Source: SpSt-28 sp044343155 (GTDB lineage: Archaea > Aenigmatarchaeota > Aenigmatarchaeia > CG10238-14 > SpSt-28). Taken from it: a DNA stretch of 22,004 nt. This document shows, in pieces, positions 12,761 to 19,605 of the stretch. The notes beneath the pieces were generated by a model that was given only the letters and a program-made list of their open reading frames with translations, had not been told where the DNA came from and searched no databases. Both the position numbers and the translations under genes were made by a program. The stretch spans positions 1 to 22,004 of the forward strand of contig JAVZSS010000010.1 in NCBI GenBank assembly GCA_044343155.1, in the 5' to 3' direction. Within the stretch, counting starts at the first letter, position 1. Each line of letters starts with the position of its first letter.

Positions 12761-13024
12761 ATGCCAATGAAAAATGTAAGGTTATCAGAAATAATAGGAA
12801 AGCCTATAGTTAGTGCAGAAACAGGAAAAAAACTAGGTAGTGTTGGCAATATAGAGTTTGTAGCTGAAACAGGGGAACTAATGAATTTAGTAGTAGAAGA
12901 TGCGACCAGAACATTATTAGATCTTAATGTAAAAACGGATTCAAAAGGAAGACCATTAATACCTTTTTCCGCAGTTAGGTCAGTTGGAGATTTTGTTATA
13001 GTAACAGAAACTGAAATAATTTAG
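12761..13024 (+). CDS. PRC-barrel domain protein
   Basis: An 87-residue protein that is a single PRC-barrel: L-S-E-I-I-G-K-P-I-V, G-K-K-L-G-S-V-G-N, T-G-E-L-M-N-L-V-V, then I-P-F-S-A-V-R-S-V-G-D-F-V-I-V. I place the start at ATG 12761 because GGTGA (12751-12755) lies 5 nt before it; the GTG at 12752 is inside that site. PRC-barrels mediate protein contacts. Archaeal relatives of this size include cell-division adaptors (CdpB in haloarchaea, partner of SepF), but others are uncharacterised, so that role is only a possibility. The stop codon overlaps the hel308 stop on the other strand by 3 nt. Confidence 0.88.
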   Translation: MPMKNVRLSEIIGKPIVSAETGKKLGSVGNIEFVAETGELMNLVVEDATRTLLDLNVKTDSKGRPLIPFSAVRSVGDFVIVTETEII

Positions 13025-15180
13025 AAAAGCGTTTTTTGTTTTTCTTCTTTATCCTCTTCTTCAACTTGTTTCTTTATTTTTTTTGCAATATTTTCACCAA
13101 TTATTTTACTCAATGTTTCTAATGGTACTTCTTTTAAATCCTTTATTGTCTTTATTCCTCTCTCATATAATCTTCTAGCTCTAATTCTACCTAAGCCCTC
13201 TAAAATAACTAATGGAAGTAATTCTTCTTTAACTCCCTTTTGGATTCTAACTCTAAATTTATTTAAATATCTTAAGTTTTCTTTTTTTCCAAGAAGAAGT
13301 GAAATTTCATGTAATGAATAAATAAGCCAATCAGAAATTTGTAATCTAGAATAAAGTTCTCCTGGTGTTATTGAAAATTTTTCTAGAATTTCTTCTTCAC
13401 TTTTTTCATTAATCCACATTTGAAGAATTTTAGCCATCTTAATACTTTTAATAAATTCTTCAAACTCTAAATCTTCTTCAGAAATCTCTATAAAGAATTT
13501 TTCCCTATTTAATTCTATTTCTTTTTCTATTTCTTCAATTTCGGAAGATCTTACATATGGTAAAGGTTTCATTTCATAAGAAAATGATATTAATTGAAGA
13601 ACATTTATTTCTTCAAATTTTTTATTTGACTCTATTGCATCAACAAATATTTTTCCAGTTATTGGATCTAGATAAAGCTGAGAAATTCTTTTTCCTAAGG
13701 GGGTTGCTTCTAATTTTTCAGAATTAATTTTTATAAAATTCCAAGATGAAAGTAGCTCTAAAATCTCTTCAATTTTTTCTTCAATTGTTGTTATGTCTCC
13801 ATATTGATGTGCAAAAAATGTTGATAAGAAGAAATTCTTTAAACTTTTTTTACTTAGACAAAATTCTGAAGCAATTAATGAAAGAATGTGCATTCTTAAA
13901 GCTGGCTCACTAGACAATTTAGATATTATTGGTTCGGGTTCTCCATTAATAAAGTTTTCAAATATTTTTTCAGCTTCATCTTCGTTTTTAGCTATTGTTA
14001 TTGCTTCTCCATATTTATCATACTTTGGTCTACCACATCTTCCTATCATTTGGTAATAATCAATAATTGGGATATAGCGATTTCCATAAAGTTCATCATA
14101 CCTTTTTATATCTCTTATTAAAACTCTAAAGGCAGGTAAATTTACACCATAAGCTAAAGAAGTTGTTGAAACTAATACTTTTATTAACCCATTTTTAAAA
14201 TTGTCCTCAATAATTTTTCTTTGTTTTCCTAATAGACCAGAATGGTGAAAAGCTGCACCCCCTTTAATACAAGAAGCTAATTTTTTACATTGTTTGGTAC
14301 TAACTTCCAATACATTTTCTATTTCTTTACTTACTTCTTCCAATTTGCTAATATTTTCTTTTTTTAAGTAGAATTTAACAAAATTAGAAAGTCTTTCTGC
14401 TAAACTTTCTGCATTTTTTCTAGTCGAGCAAAATATAAGTATTTGTTTGTCTTTTGATAAAGTATCCAAAACTATACTTTCTTCAATTTCTAGGTTTTTG
14501 TTGAGCTCAATTTCTTCTTTTCCAAAAAATTTTATCTTAGAATTGAAAGCAACACCTTGATAGATATTTACTGGCCTAAATTTACTTTCAAGTAATTCAC
14601 AATTTAACCATTCAGCAAGTTCTTTACAATTTTTTATTGTTGCAGATAGTGCAAGTATTTTTAAATTTTTAACTAACTTTTTTATTTTTACAATAACAAT
14701 TTCTAGGGTTGCTCCTCTTTCCTTATCATTCAATAAATGAATTTCGTCTATAATTAAAAGTCCAACGTCTTTAATCCATTCTGCGCCATGTCTTATTAAA
14801 GAATCAATTTTTTCATTAGTAGCAATTATTATATCATATCTTTGAAGCCAAGGATCCGATGAATCATAGTCTGAAACGGAAATAGCGACTTTGCTTTCTT
14901 TAAAAAATTTGGAAAAATCGTCATATTTTTCAAATGCTAAAGAAACTAAAGGAGAAGTATATAAAACCTTTTTACCTTTTTTTATACATTCTATTGTTGA
15001 TAGAAAAGCTAAAAGAGTTTTACCAGAAGCTGTTGGAGAAGAAACTATACAGCTTTTTTCATATAATTTTCTTTTAACAAACTCTTCTTGAGGGGGATAA
15101 AGTTTAGTTATTCCAAGTTCTTTTATTCTTTCAACCCATTTTTCTTCAAATCCAAATTTTTTTAATTCCTCTACTTCCAT
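13021..15180 (-). CDS. hel308: Hel308 (Ski2-like) DNA helicase
   Basis: A 719-residue superfamily 2 helicase of the Hel308/Hjm type, an ATP-driven 3'-5' helicase acting at stalled forks. Visible motifs are Q31 of the Q motif, Walker A P49-T-A-S-G-K54-T55, D145-E-I-H148, S-A-T and motif VI Q-M-I-G-R-C-G-R-P. A winged-helix/ratchet region follows, and a C-terminal helix-hairpin-helix with E-G-L-G-R-I-R-A-R-R and I-I-G-E-N-I-A. The length is standard. The last five residues, Q-K-T-L-F, look like a C-terminal PCNA-interacting peptide (QxxLF), as on other archaeal replication proteins. It diverges from kae1 across 33 bp and converges on the PRC-barrel gene. Confidence 0.95.
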   Translation of the reverse strand: MEVEELKKFGFEEKWVERIKELGITKLYPPQEEFVKRKLYEKSCIVSSPTASGKTLLAFLSTIECIKKGKKVLYTSPLVSLAFEKYDDFSKFFKESKVAISVSDYDSSDPWLQRYDIIIATNEKIDSLIRHGAEWIKDVGLLIIDEIHLLNDKERGATLEIVIVKIKKLVKNLKILALSATIKNCKELAEWLNCELLESKFRPVNIYQGVAFNSKIKFFGKEEIELNKNLEIEESIVLDTLSKDKQILIFCSTRKNAESLAERLSNFVKFYLKKENISKLEEVSKEIENVLEVSTKQCKKLASCIKGGAAFHHSGLLGKQRKIIEDNFKNGLIKVLVSTTSLAYGVNLPAFRVLIRDIKRYDELYGNRYIPIIDYYQMIGRCGRPKYDKYGEAITIAKNEDEAEKIFENFINGEPEPIISKLSSEPALRMHILSLIASEFCLSKKSLKNFFLSTFFAHQYGDITTIEEKIEEILELLSSWNFIKINSEKLEATPLGKRISQLYLDPITGKIFVDAIESNKKFEEINVLQLISFSYEMKPLPYVRSSEIEEIEKEIELNREKFFIEISEEDLEFEEFIKSIKMAKILQMWINEKSEEEILEKFSITPGELYSRLQISDWLIYSLHEISLLLGKKENLRYLNKFRVRIQKGVKEELLPLVILEGLGRIRARRLYERGIKTIKDLKEVPLETLSKIIGENIAKKIKKQVEEEDKEEKQKTLF

Positions 15181-15213
15181 TGGATTATTTTATGTTATAA
15201 AAAATATGAAAAT

Positions 15214-16185
15214 ATGTTAAGCTTAGGAATAGAGGGTACGGCACATACTTTTGGTATTGGAATTGTAGATGAAAATGGTAATATTTTGGCAGATGTTAGA
15301 AATGTTTATGTTCCGCCTAGTGGAAAAGGAATAATACCAAATGAAGCTAAAAAACATCATTATAGAGTTAGTTCTTCAGTCTTAGAAAGTGCATTAAAAC
15401 AAGCTAATGTGAAAATGGAAAGTATAGATATAATTTCTTATTCTGCTGGACCAGGATTACCTCCTCCTTTATTGTTTTCAGCAAATTTTGCTAAAAATCT
15501 GGCAGAAAAATATGGAAAAAAATTAATTCCTGTTCATCATGGGATTGCTCACATAGAAATAGGTAGATTATTGACTAAATGTAAAGATCCTGTCGTTGTT
15601 TATTTATCTGGCGGTCATAATGCAATTCTTTCTTTTGTAGGAGATAGTTACAAAATTTTTGGAGAAACCTTAGATATTACTATTGGAAATTTATTAGATA
15701 CTATTGCAAGAGAAATGGGTTTAGAAATGCCCGGAGGACCAAAAATTGAAGAAATGGCAAAAAAAGGAAAATACATTAAACTCCCTTATTCTGTTAAGGG
15801 CATGGATGTTTCTTTTACTGGAATTCAAACAGCAGCTTTGAAATATTTGAAAAGTGAAAAGAAAGAAGATATAGCTTATTCTCTTCAAGAAACATGCTTT
15901 GCTATGTTAACTGAAGTTACTGAAAGAGCTTTGGCACATACTGAGAAAAATGAAGTTTTGCTTGTTGGAGGCGTTGCGGCAAATAAGAGGTTGAGAGAAA
16001 TGATGGAAATAATGTGTAAAGAAAGAAATGCTAAATTTTATTTTGTTCCAATTGAATATTCTGGAGATAATGGTGTTATGGTTGCTTGGACAGGAATTCT
16101 TGCATATAAGAATAATTTTGTTCCACAGCTTTTTGATATAATTAAACCAAAATGGAGGATTGATGAAGTAAAATGGTTTATTTAG
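15214..16185 (+). CDS. kae1: KEOPS tRNA threonylcarbamoyltransferase Kae1
   Basis: Transfers threonylcarbamoyl to A37 of ANN-decoding tRNAs (t6A), working with Bud32, Cgi121 and Pcc1. The 323 residues start L-G-I-E-G-T-A-H-T-F-G-I-G-I-V, the classic Kae1 opening. They contain P-P-S-G-K-G-I-I-P-N-E-A and the metal motif H109-x3-H113 in V-H-H-G-I-A-H-I-E. Later come L-S-G-G-H-N-A, P-G-G-P-K, V-G-G-V-A-A-N and G-D-N-G. There is no kinase fusion; Bud32 is separate at 18316. The first in-frame ATG is used; an ATG at 15206 is out of frame. Only 33 bp separate it from the divergent hel308 start, so the two promoters must overlap. The histone gene follows after 18 nt. Confidence 0.97.
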   Translation: MLSLGIEGTAHTFGIGIVDENGNILADVRNVYVPPSGKGIIPNEAKKHHYRVSSSVLESALKQANVKMESIDIISYSAGPGLPPPLLFSANFAKNLAEKYGKKLIPVHHGIAHIEIGRLLTKCKDPVVVYLSGGHNAILSFVGDSYKIFGETLDITIGNLLDTIAREMGLEMPGGPKIEEMAKKGKYIKLPYSVKGMDVSFTGIQTAALKYLKSEKKEDIAYSLQETCFAMLTEVTERALAHTEKNEVLLVGGVAANKRLREMMEIMCKERNAKFYFVPIEYSGDNGVMVAWTGILAYKNNFVPQLFDIIKPKWRIDEVKWFI

Positions 16186-16203
16186 TAAATTTTAAATAAT
16201 TTT

Positions 16204-16416
16204 ATGATTTTGAAAAGAGAAACTTTTGATAAGATATTGAAAAAATTTGGTGCGAAAAGAGTTTCACCGGAAGCATCTAAGTTTTTTGCTGAATATATGG
16301 AAAAAAAGATTGTGGAATTATTAAAATTGGCTAATGAGTTTTGTTTTCACGCCAAAAGAAAAACTGTTATTTTGGATGATATAATATTGGCAAAAAAGAA
16401 ACTTAATTTAGATTAA
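16204..16416 (+). CDS. Archaeal histone
   Basis: A 70-residue single histone fold, the standard archaeal size, expected to dimerise and wrap DNA. Typical marks are G-A-K-R19-V-S-P-E-A after the first helix, a long central helix (about 23-50), and R52-K-T54-V-I-L-D-D59-I-I-L-A at the second loop, including the R-T pair and its aspartate. There is no N- or C-terminal tail. C47 is unusual for this family but lies in the helix core. It sits between kae1 (18 nt) and rpa (11 nt), probably in one operon, so chromatin and recombination proteins would be made together. Confidence 0.95.
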   Translation: MILKRETFDKILKKFGAKRVSPEASKFFAEYMEKKIVELLKLANEFCFHAKRKTVILDDIILAKKKLNLD

Positions 16417-16427
16417 TTAATATTTTT

Positions 16428-17366
16428 ATGAAAATTGATGAGCTTTTGGATGAATTAGAGAAAAAAAGCGGTTTAAGTAAAGAAGAAATAAAGAAAAAAA
16501 TAGATGAAAAAATTAAAGAGCTTAACAATTTAATAACTGTTGAGGGAGCTATATATTTAATAGCCAGAGAAATGGGAATTGAGTTACCTAGTGAAAGAAA
16601 AAAAATAAAAATTTCTTCGATTTTACCTGGTATAAGAAGATTGAATTTTTATGGAAGAGTTTTCAGAATTTCAAAGGTCGTTGAGTTTAATGTTGGAGGA
16701 AGAAAAGGGAGAGTTGTTAATCTTTATGTTGGAGATGATTCTGGCTATGTTAGAGTCGTTTTATGGAATGATCAAGTTGATTTTGTTGATAAGGGAAAAA
16801 TTAAGATTGGTTCTGCAGTTCAAATAATAAATGGTTTTTCTAAGGAAGGAAATTATGGAGAAGTTGAAATTCATTTGGGGCCAAGTGGTTTATTAAAGGT
16901 TTTGGAGGATATAAAAGGTTTACCTTCAGCTGAAGAGTTAGAGCAAAAGTTTTCTTCTTTTGAAAGAATGAAAATTAAAGATGTAAAAATTGGTAATGTT
17001 GAAATTGTTGGCTTTATTGTTAGAGTTTTTAAGGCAAACTATATTGTTGAGAATAATGATGGTGAAAAATTTTTGTTTTTACCGACATTAATGGATGACG
17101 GCACTGCTACAATAAGAGTAATATTTTTTAGGGATTTGGCAGAATATTTGGTTGGGAAAAATATAAGGGAAATAGAAAAATTGGAAGAGGGACAAAGAAA
17201 AAAAATTATAGAAGAGAATGTCTTAGGTAAAGAAGTCGTAGTTCAAGGTAGAGTAAGAAAGAATGAGTTAACTGAAAAATTGGAATTAATTGCATCTTAT
17301 GTAAATTCTTTAAATTATACAAACGAAACTTATAAATTGGTGGGTGAGTTTGAAAATGGTAGATAA
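16428..17366 (+). CDS. rpa: RPA-type ssDNA-binding protein lacking the zinc finger
   Basis: A 312-residue protein colinear with the Pyrococcus RPA41 type. Residues 1-55 are the helical N-terminus (G-L-S-K-E-E-I, E-G-A-I-Y-L-I-A-R-E-M-G). The first OB fold, about 70-155, has G-R-V-F-R-I, D-D-S-G-Y-V-R-V-V-L-W and E-I-H-L-G. The second, about 180-300, has D-D-G-T-A-T-I-R-V-I-F-F and G-K-E-V-V-V-Q-G-R-V. In RPA41 a Cys/His zinc finger sits between the first strands of the second OB. Here that stretch is only N-Y-I-V-E-N-N-D-G-E-K-F, and the whole protein has no cysteine. It should bind ssDNA for RadA, whose start overlaps this gene by 11 nt. Confidence 0.9.
   Translation: MKIDELLDELEKKSGLSKEEIKKKIDEKIKELNNLITVEGAIYLIAREMGIELPSERKKIKISSILPGIRRLNFYGRVFRISKVVEFNVGGRKGRVVNLYVGDDSGYVRVVLWNDQVDFVDKGKIKIGSAVQIINGFSKEGNYGEVEIHLGPSGLLKVLEDIKGLPSAEELEQKFSSFERMKIKDVKIGNVEIVGFIVRVFKANYIVENNDGEKFLFLPTLMDDGTATIRVIFFRDLAEYLVGKNIREIEKLEEGQRKKIIEENVLGKEVVVQGRVRKNELTEKLELIASYVNSLNYTNETYKLVGEFENGR
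17343..17347 (+). promoter_or_regulatory. GGTGA ribosome-binding site of radA
   Basis: GGTGA lies 8 nt before ATG 17356 and inside the end of rpa. It argues that the GTG at 17344, which overlaps this site, is not the start. Confidence 0.6.
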
Positions 17367-18312
17367 AGAGATAAAAATTGAAGATATTCCTGGAGTTGGA
17401 CCTAAGATAGCTGAAAAATTGAGAGAAGTTGGTTTTACAGATCCAATGGCGATTGCGGTTATTTCTCCATCTGAATTAGCTGCTATAGCTGAAATAGGAG
17501 AAGGACAAGCTGCAAAAATTATAGCAAATGTAAGACAAATGTTAGAGTTAGGCTTGGTTACCGCAGATAAAATATTGGAAAGAAAGCAAAAAGCTTTAAG
17601 AATAACTACTGGAAGTAAAGCTTTAGATAAATTATTAGGAGGGGGAATAGAAACTCAAGCAATAACTGAATCTTATGGCCCTTTTGGAAGTGGCAAAACT
17701 CAATTGGGTTTTCAACTTTCTGTAAATGTTCAGCTTCCCCCCGAAAGAGGAGGTCTTAGTAAAAATTGTATATTTATAGATTGTGAAGGAACATTTAGCC
17801 CTAATAGAATTGTTGAAATGGCTAAAGCTAAAGGGTTGGATCCTATTCAAACATTAAAAAATATATATGTTGCTAGAGCTTATAATGCGGAGCATCAAAT
17901 GTTTATAGTTGAAAAATTGAGGGAAGAAATTGAAGAAAAAAATGTTGGGTTAATTGTTATAGATAGTATAACAAGTCATTTTAGAGCTGAGTATATAGGA
18001 AGGGGAGAATTAGCAGAAAGGCAGCAAAAATTAAATAAACATTTACATACTTTACAAAGATTGGCAGATGCTTTTAATTTAGCTGTTTATATAACGAATC
18101 AAGTAATGGCTGACCCTTCTGTAATATTTGGCGATCCAACAAGACCAATAGGTGGTCATATTTTGGCTCATTTTTCAACTTATAGAATTTATTTGAGAAA
18201 AAGTAAGGAAAATATAAGGATAGCAAGGCTTATAGATGCACCAAATTTACCTGAAAGTGAAGCAACTTTTAAGGTTACTGAAGAAGGAATTAAAGACGTG
18301 GATGAAAAATAA
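17356..18312 (+). CDS. radA: RadA recombinase
   Basis: Archaeal Rad51/RecA-family strand-exchange protein. With the ATG at 17356 it has 318 residues, the usual length. The N-terminal helix-hairpin-helix domain (I-P-G-V-G-P-K-I-A, I-G-E-G-Q-A-A-K) is followed by the ATPase core with Walker A G-P-F-G-S-G-K-T-Q, the E-G-T-F switch, Walker B L-I-V-I-D-S-I, and the DNA-loop segment G-D-P-T-R-P-I-G-G-H. The C-terminus S-E-A-T-F-K-V-T-E-E-G-I-K-D is typical. There is no intein. It overlaps rpa by 11 nt, and bud32 starts 3 nt after its stop. It should load on RPA-coated ssDNA, and hel308 and hjc in the same window cover related steps. Confidence 0.97.
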   Translation: MVDKEIKIEDIPGVGPKIAEKLREVGFTDPMAIAVISPSELAAIAEIGEGQAAKIIANVRQMLELGLVTADKILERKQKALRITTGSKALDKLLGGGIETQAITESYGPFGSGKTQLGFQLSVNVQLPPERGGLSKNCIFIDCEGTFSPNRIVEMAKAKGLDPIQTLKNIYVARAYNAEHQMFIVEKLREEIEEKNVGLIVIDSITSHFRAEYIGRGELAERQQKLNKHLHTLQRLADAFNLAVYITNQVMADPSVIFGDPTRPIGGHILAHFSTYRIYLRKSKENIRIARLIDAPNLPESEATFKVTEEGIKDVDEK

Positions 18313-18315
18313 ACT

Positions 18316-18939
18316 ATGGAAGTAATTAAGAGGGGAGCAGAAGCAATTTTGTATCTAGATTTTTTTGAGGGTAAGAAAGTTTTAGTAAAGGAAAGAATAA
18401 AAAAAGCATATAGAATTGAAGAATTGGATTTAGAGCTTAGAAAAGAAAGAACAAGAAGGGAAGCAAAACTTTTGGTAGAGGCAAGAAAAGTTGGAGTACC
18501 TACACCCCAAATTTTTAATGTAGATGAAAATAGTGGTAAAATTGTTATGGAATATATAGATGGTTTGCGTTTAAAAGATATAGTTAACTCTTTGAGTGAA
18601 AGTGAAATTGAAGAAATATTTCAAAAAGTTGGAGAAAATATTGGAAAATTACATTCTTCCGATATAATTCATGGTGATTTAACAACAAGTAATATGATTT
18701 TAAAAGATGGTAAAGTGTATTTTATAGATTTTGGCTTAGGCTTTTTTTCAAAAAGAATTGAAGATAAAGGAGTTGATTTAAATCTATTGAAAGAAGCGAT
18801 AAAGGCTACCCACTTTTCTTTTTTAAATTTAATATGGGAAAATATTGTAATAGGATATAGTAGATATTTTAAAGAATGGAAAGAAGTAATTAAAAAGGTG
18901 GATGAAATTGAAAAACGTGGTAGGTATACTGAAAAGTAA
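18316..18939 (+). CDS. bud32: KEOPS kinase/ATPase Bud32
   Basis: Small atypical kinase (piD261/PRPK family) of the KEOPS complex, which activates Kae1 for t6A synthesis. Its 207 residues carry the ATP lysine K25 (V-L-V-K-E-R), the helix motif R-T-R-R-E49-A-K-L-L, the catalytic loop H119-G-D121-L-T-T-S-N126 and the metal motif D138-F-G. The C-terminus V-D-E-I-E-K-R-G-R-Y is the family's typical basic tail. In many archaea Bud32 is fused to Kae1; here it is separate, with three genes (histone, rpa, radA) between. The next gene overlaps its last 32 nt. Confidence 0.95.
   Translation: MEVIKRGAEAILYLDFFEGKKVLVKERIKKAYRIEELDLELRKERTRREAKLLVEARKVGVPTPQIFNVDENSGKIVMEYIDGLRLKDIVNSLSESEIEEIFQKVGENIGKLHSSDIIHGDLTTSNMILKDGKVYFIDFGLGFFSKRIEDKGVDLNLLKEAIKATHFSFLNLIWENIVIGYSRYFKEWKEVIKKVDEIEKRGRYTEK
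18897..18901 (+). promoter_or_regulatory. GGTGG site indicating a TTG start
   Basis: GGTGG immediately abuts ATG 18902, too close to serve it, but lies 6 nt before in-frame TTG 18908. This is the same arrangement as at psmB (GGTGG, 6 nt, TTG). Confidence 0.45.
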
Positions 18940-19144
18940 AATTTTTGGAAAAAATAGATTGGAGACTGTGGAAAACATTTTTATAGCTATTCTTTTATTC
19001 TCTTCTATCCTTCTTTCTATATCCATAGGTCTATCTGCAATATTTCCTAGGGGAATAGTTACTATAATTGCTATGCTATCTTCCTTTTCAATTTTTATTT
19101 TTACAATCTTTTTAATAATTGTTTGGATAATTAGAGAGGTTTGA
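18908..19144 (+). CDS. Small two-TM membrane protein, unknown
   Basis: A 78-residue protein that I do not recognise. A basic N-terminus (K-N-V-V-G-I-L-K-S-K-I-F-G-K-N-R) precedes two hydrophobic segments, about residues 21-45 and 51-73, joined by a short F-P-R-G turn. It ends R-E-V. It would be an integral membrane protein, with the basic N-terminus favouring a cytoplasmic start. The start is placed at TTG 18908 because of the upstream GGTGG; ATG 18902 would add two residues. It overlaps bud32 by 32 nt and the uS15 gene starts 2 nt after its stop. Tight packing between a KEOPS gene and a ribosomal gene suggests it is real, but gives no function. Confidence 0.65.
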   Translation: MKNVVGILKSKIFGKNRLETVENIFIAILLFSSILLSISIGLSAIFPRGIVTIIAMLSSFSIFIFTIFLIIVWIIREV

Positions 19145-19146
19145 AT

Positions 19147-19605
19147 ATGGCAAGGATGTATTCAAGAAAAAAAGGTAAGTCGAGAAGCCATAAACCGCCA
19201 GTAAAGGTAGTTCCACGTTGGTTACCTTATAAAAAAGAAGAAGTGTATAACCTTGTTGTTGAATTAGCCAAATCTGGTTATTCTTCTGCTATGATAGGAA
19301 CAATTTTAAGGGATCAGTATGGAATTCCAGATGTTAAAACAATAACAGGAAAATCTATAACAACTATAATGAAAGAAAAAAATTTATATCCTCAATATCC
19401 AGAAGATTTGCTTAACTTGTTTAGAAAAGCTGTTAATTTGTATGATCATTTAAAAGTTAATAAAAAGGATAAGGCTTCTAAAAAAGGATATGAGAATCTA
19501 ATTTCAAAAATTAATAGATTAATCAAATATTATAAAAGAAAAAAAGTTTTGCCGCAAGACTTTACATTCGATATAGAAAGAGCTAGACTCTTAATACAAA
19601 AGTGA
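19147..19605 (+). CDS. rps15: 30S ribosomal protein uS15 (S15P)
   Basis: Binds 16S rRNA early in small-subunit assembly. The 152-residue archaeal/eukaryal form starts M-A-R-M-Y-S-R-K-K-G-K-S-R-S and has the N-terminal extension through W-L-P-Y. It continues with the helical core A-M-I-G-T-I-L-R-D-Q-Y-G-I-P-D-V and ends R-A-R-L-L-I-Q-K. ATG 19147 is preferred over TTG 19141 because GAGGT (19136-19140) lies 6 nt before it and the M-A-R-M start is universal in the family. The gene order uS15 - DHH phosphoesterase - eS1 is common in archaea. The next gene overlaps its end by 4 nt (GTGA). Confidence 0.97.
   Translation: MARMYSRKKGKSRSHKPPVKVVPRWLPYKKEEVYNLVVELAKSGYSSAMIGTILRDQYGIPDVKTITGKSITTIMKEKNLYPQYPEDLLNLFRKAVNLYDHLKVNKKDKASKKGYENLISKINRLIKYYKRKKVLPQDFTFDIERARLLIQK

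Noticed and set aside
15181..15213. Clear divergent promoter between hel308 and kae1
   Set aside because: A TATA-like TTATAAAA is present, but it lies only about 17 nt from either start codon, so I could not assign it to one gene.
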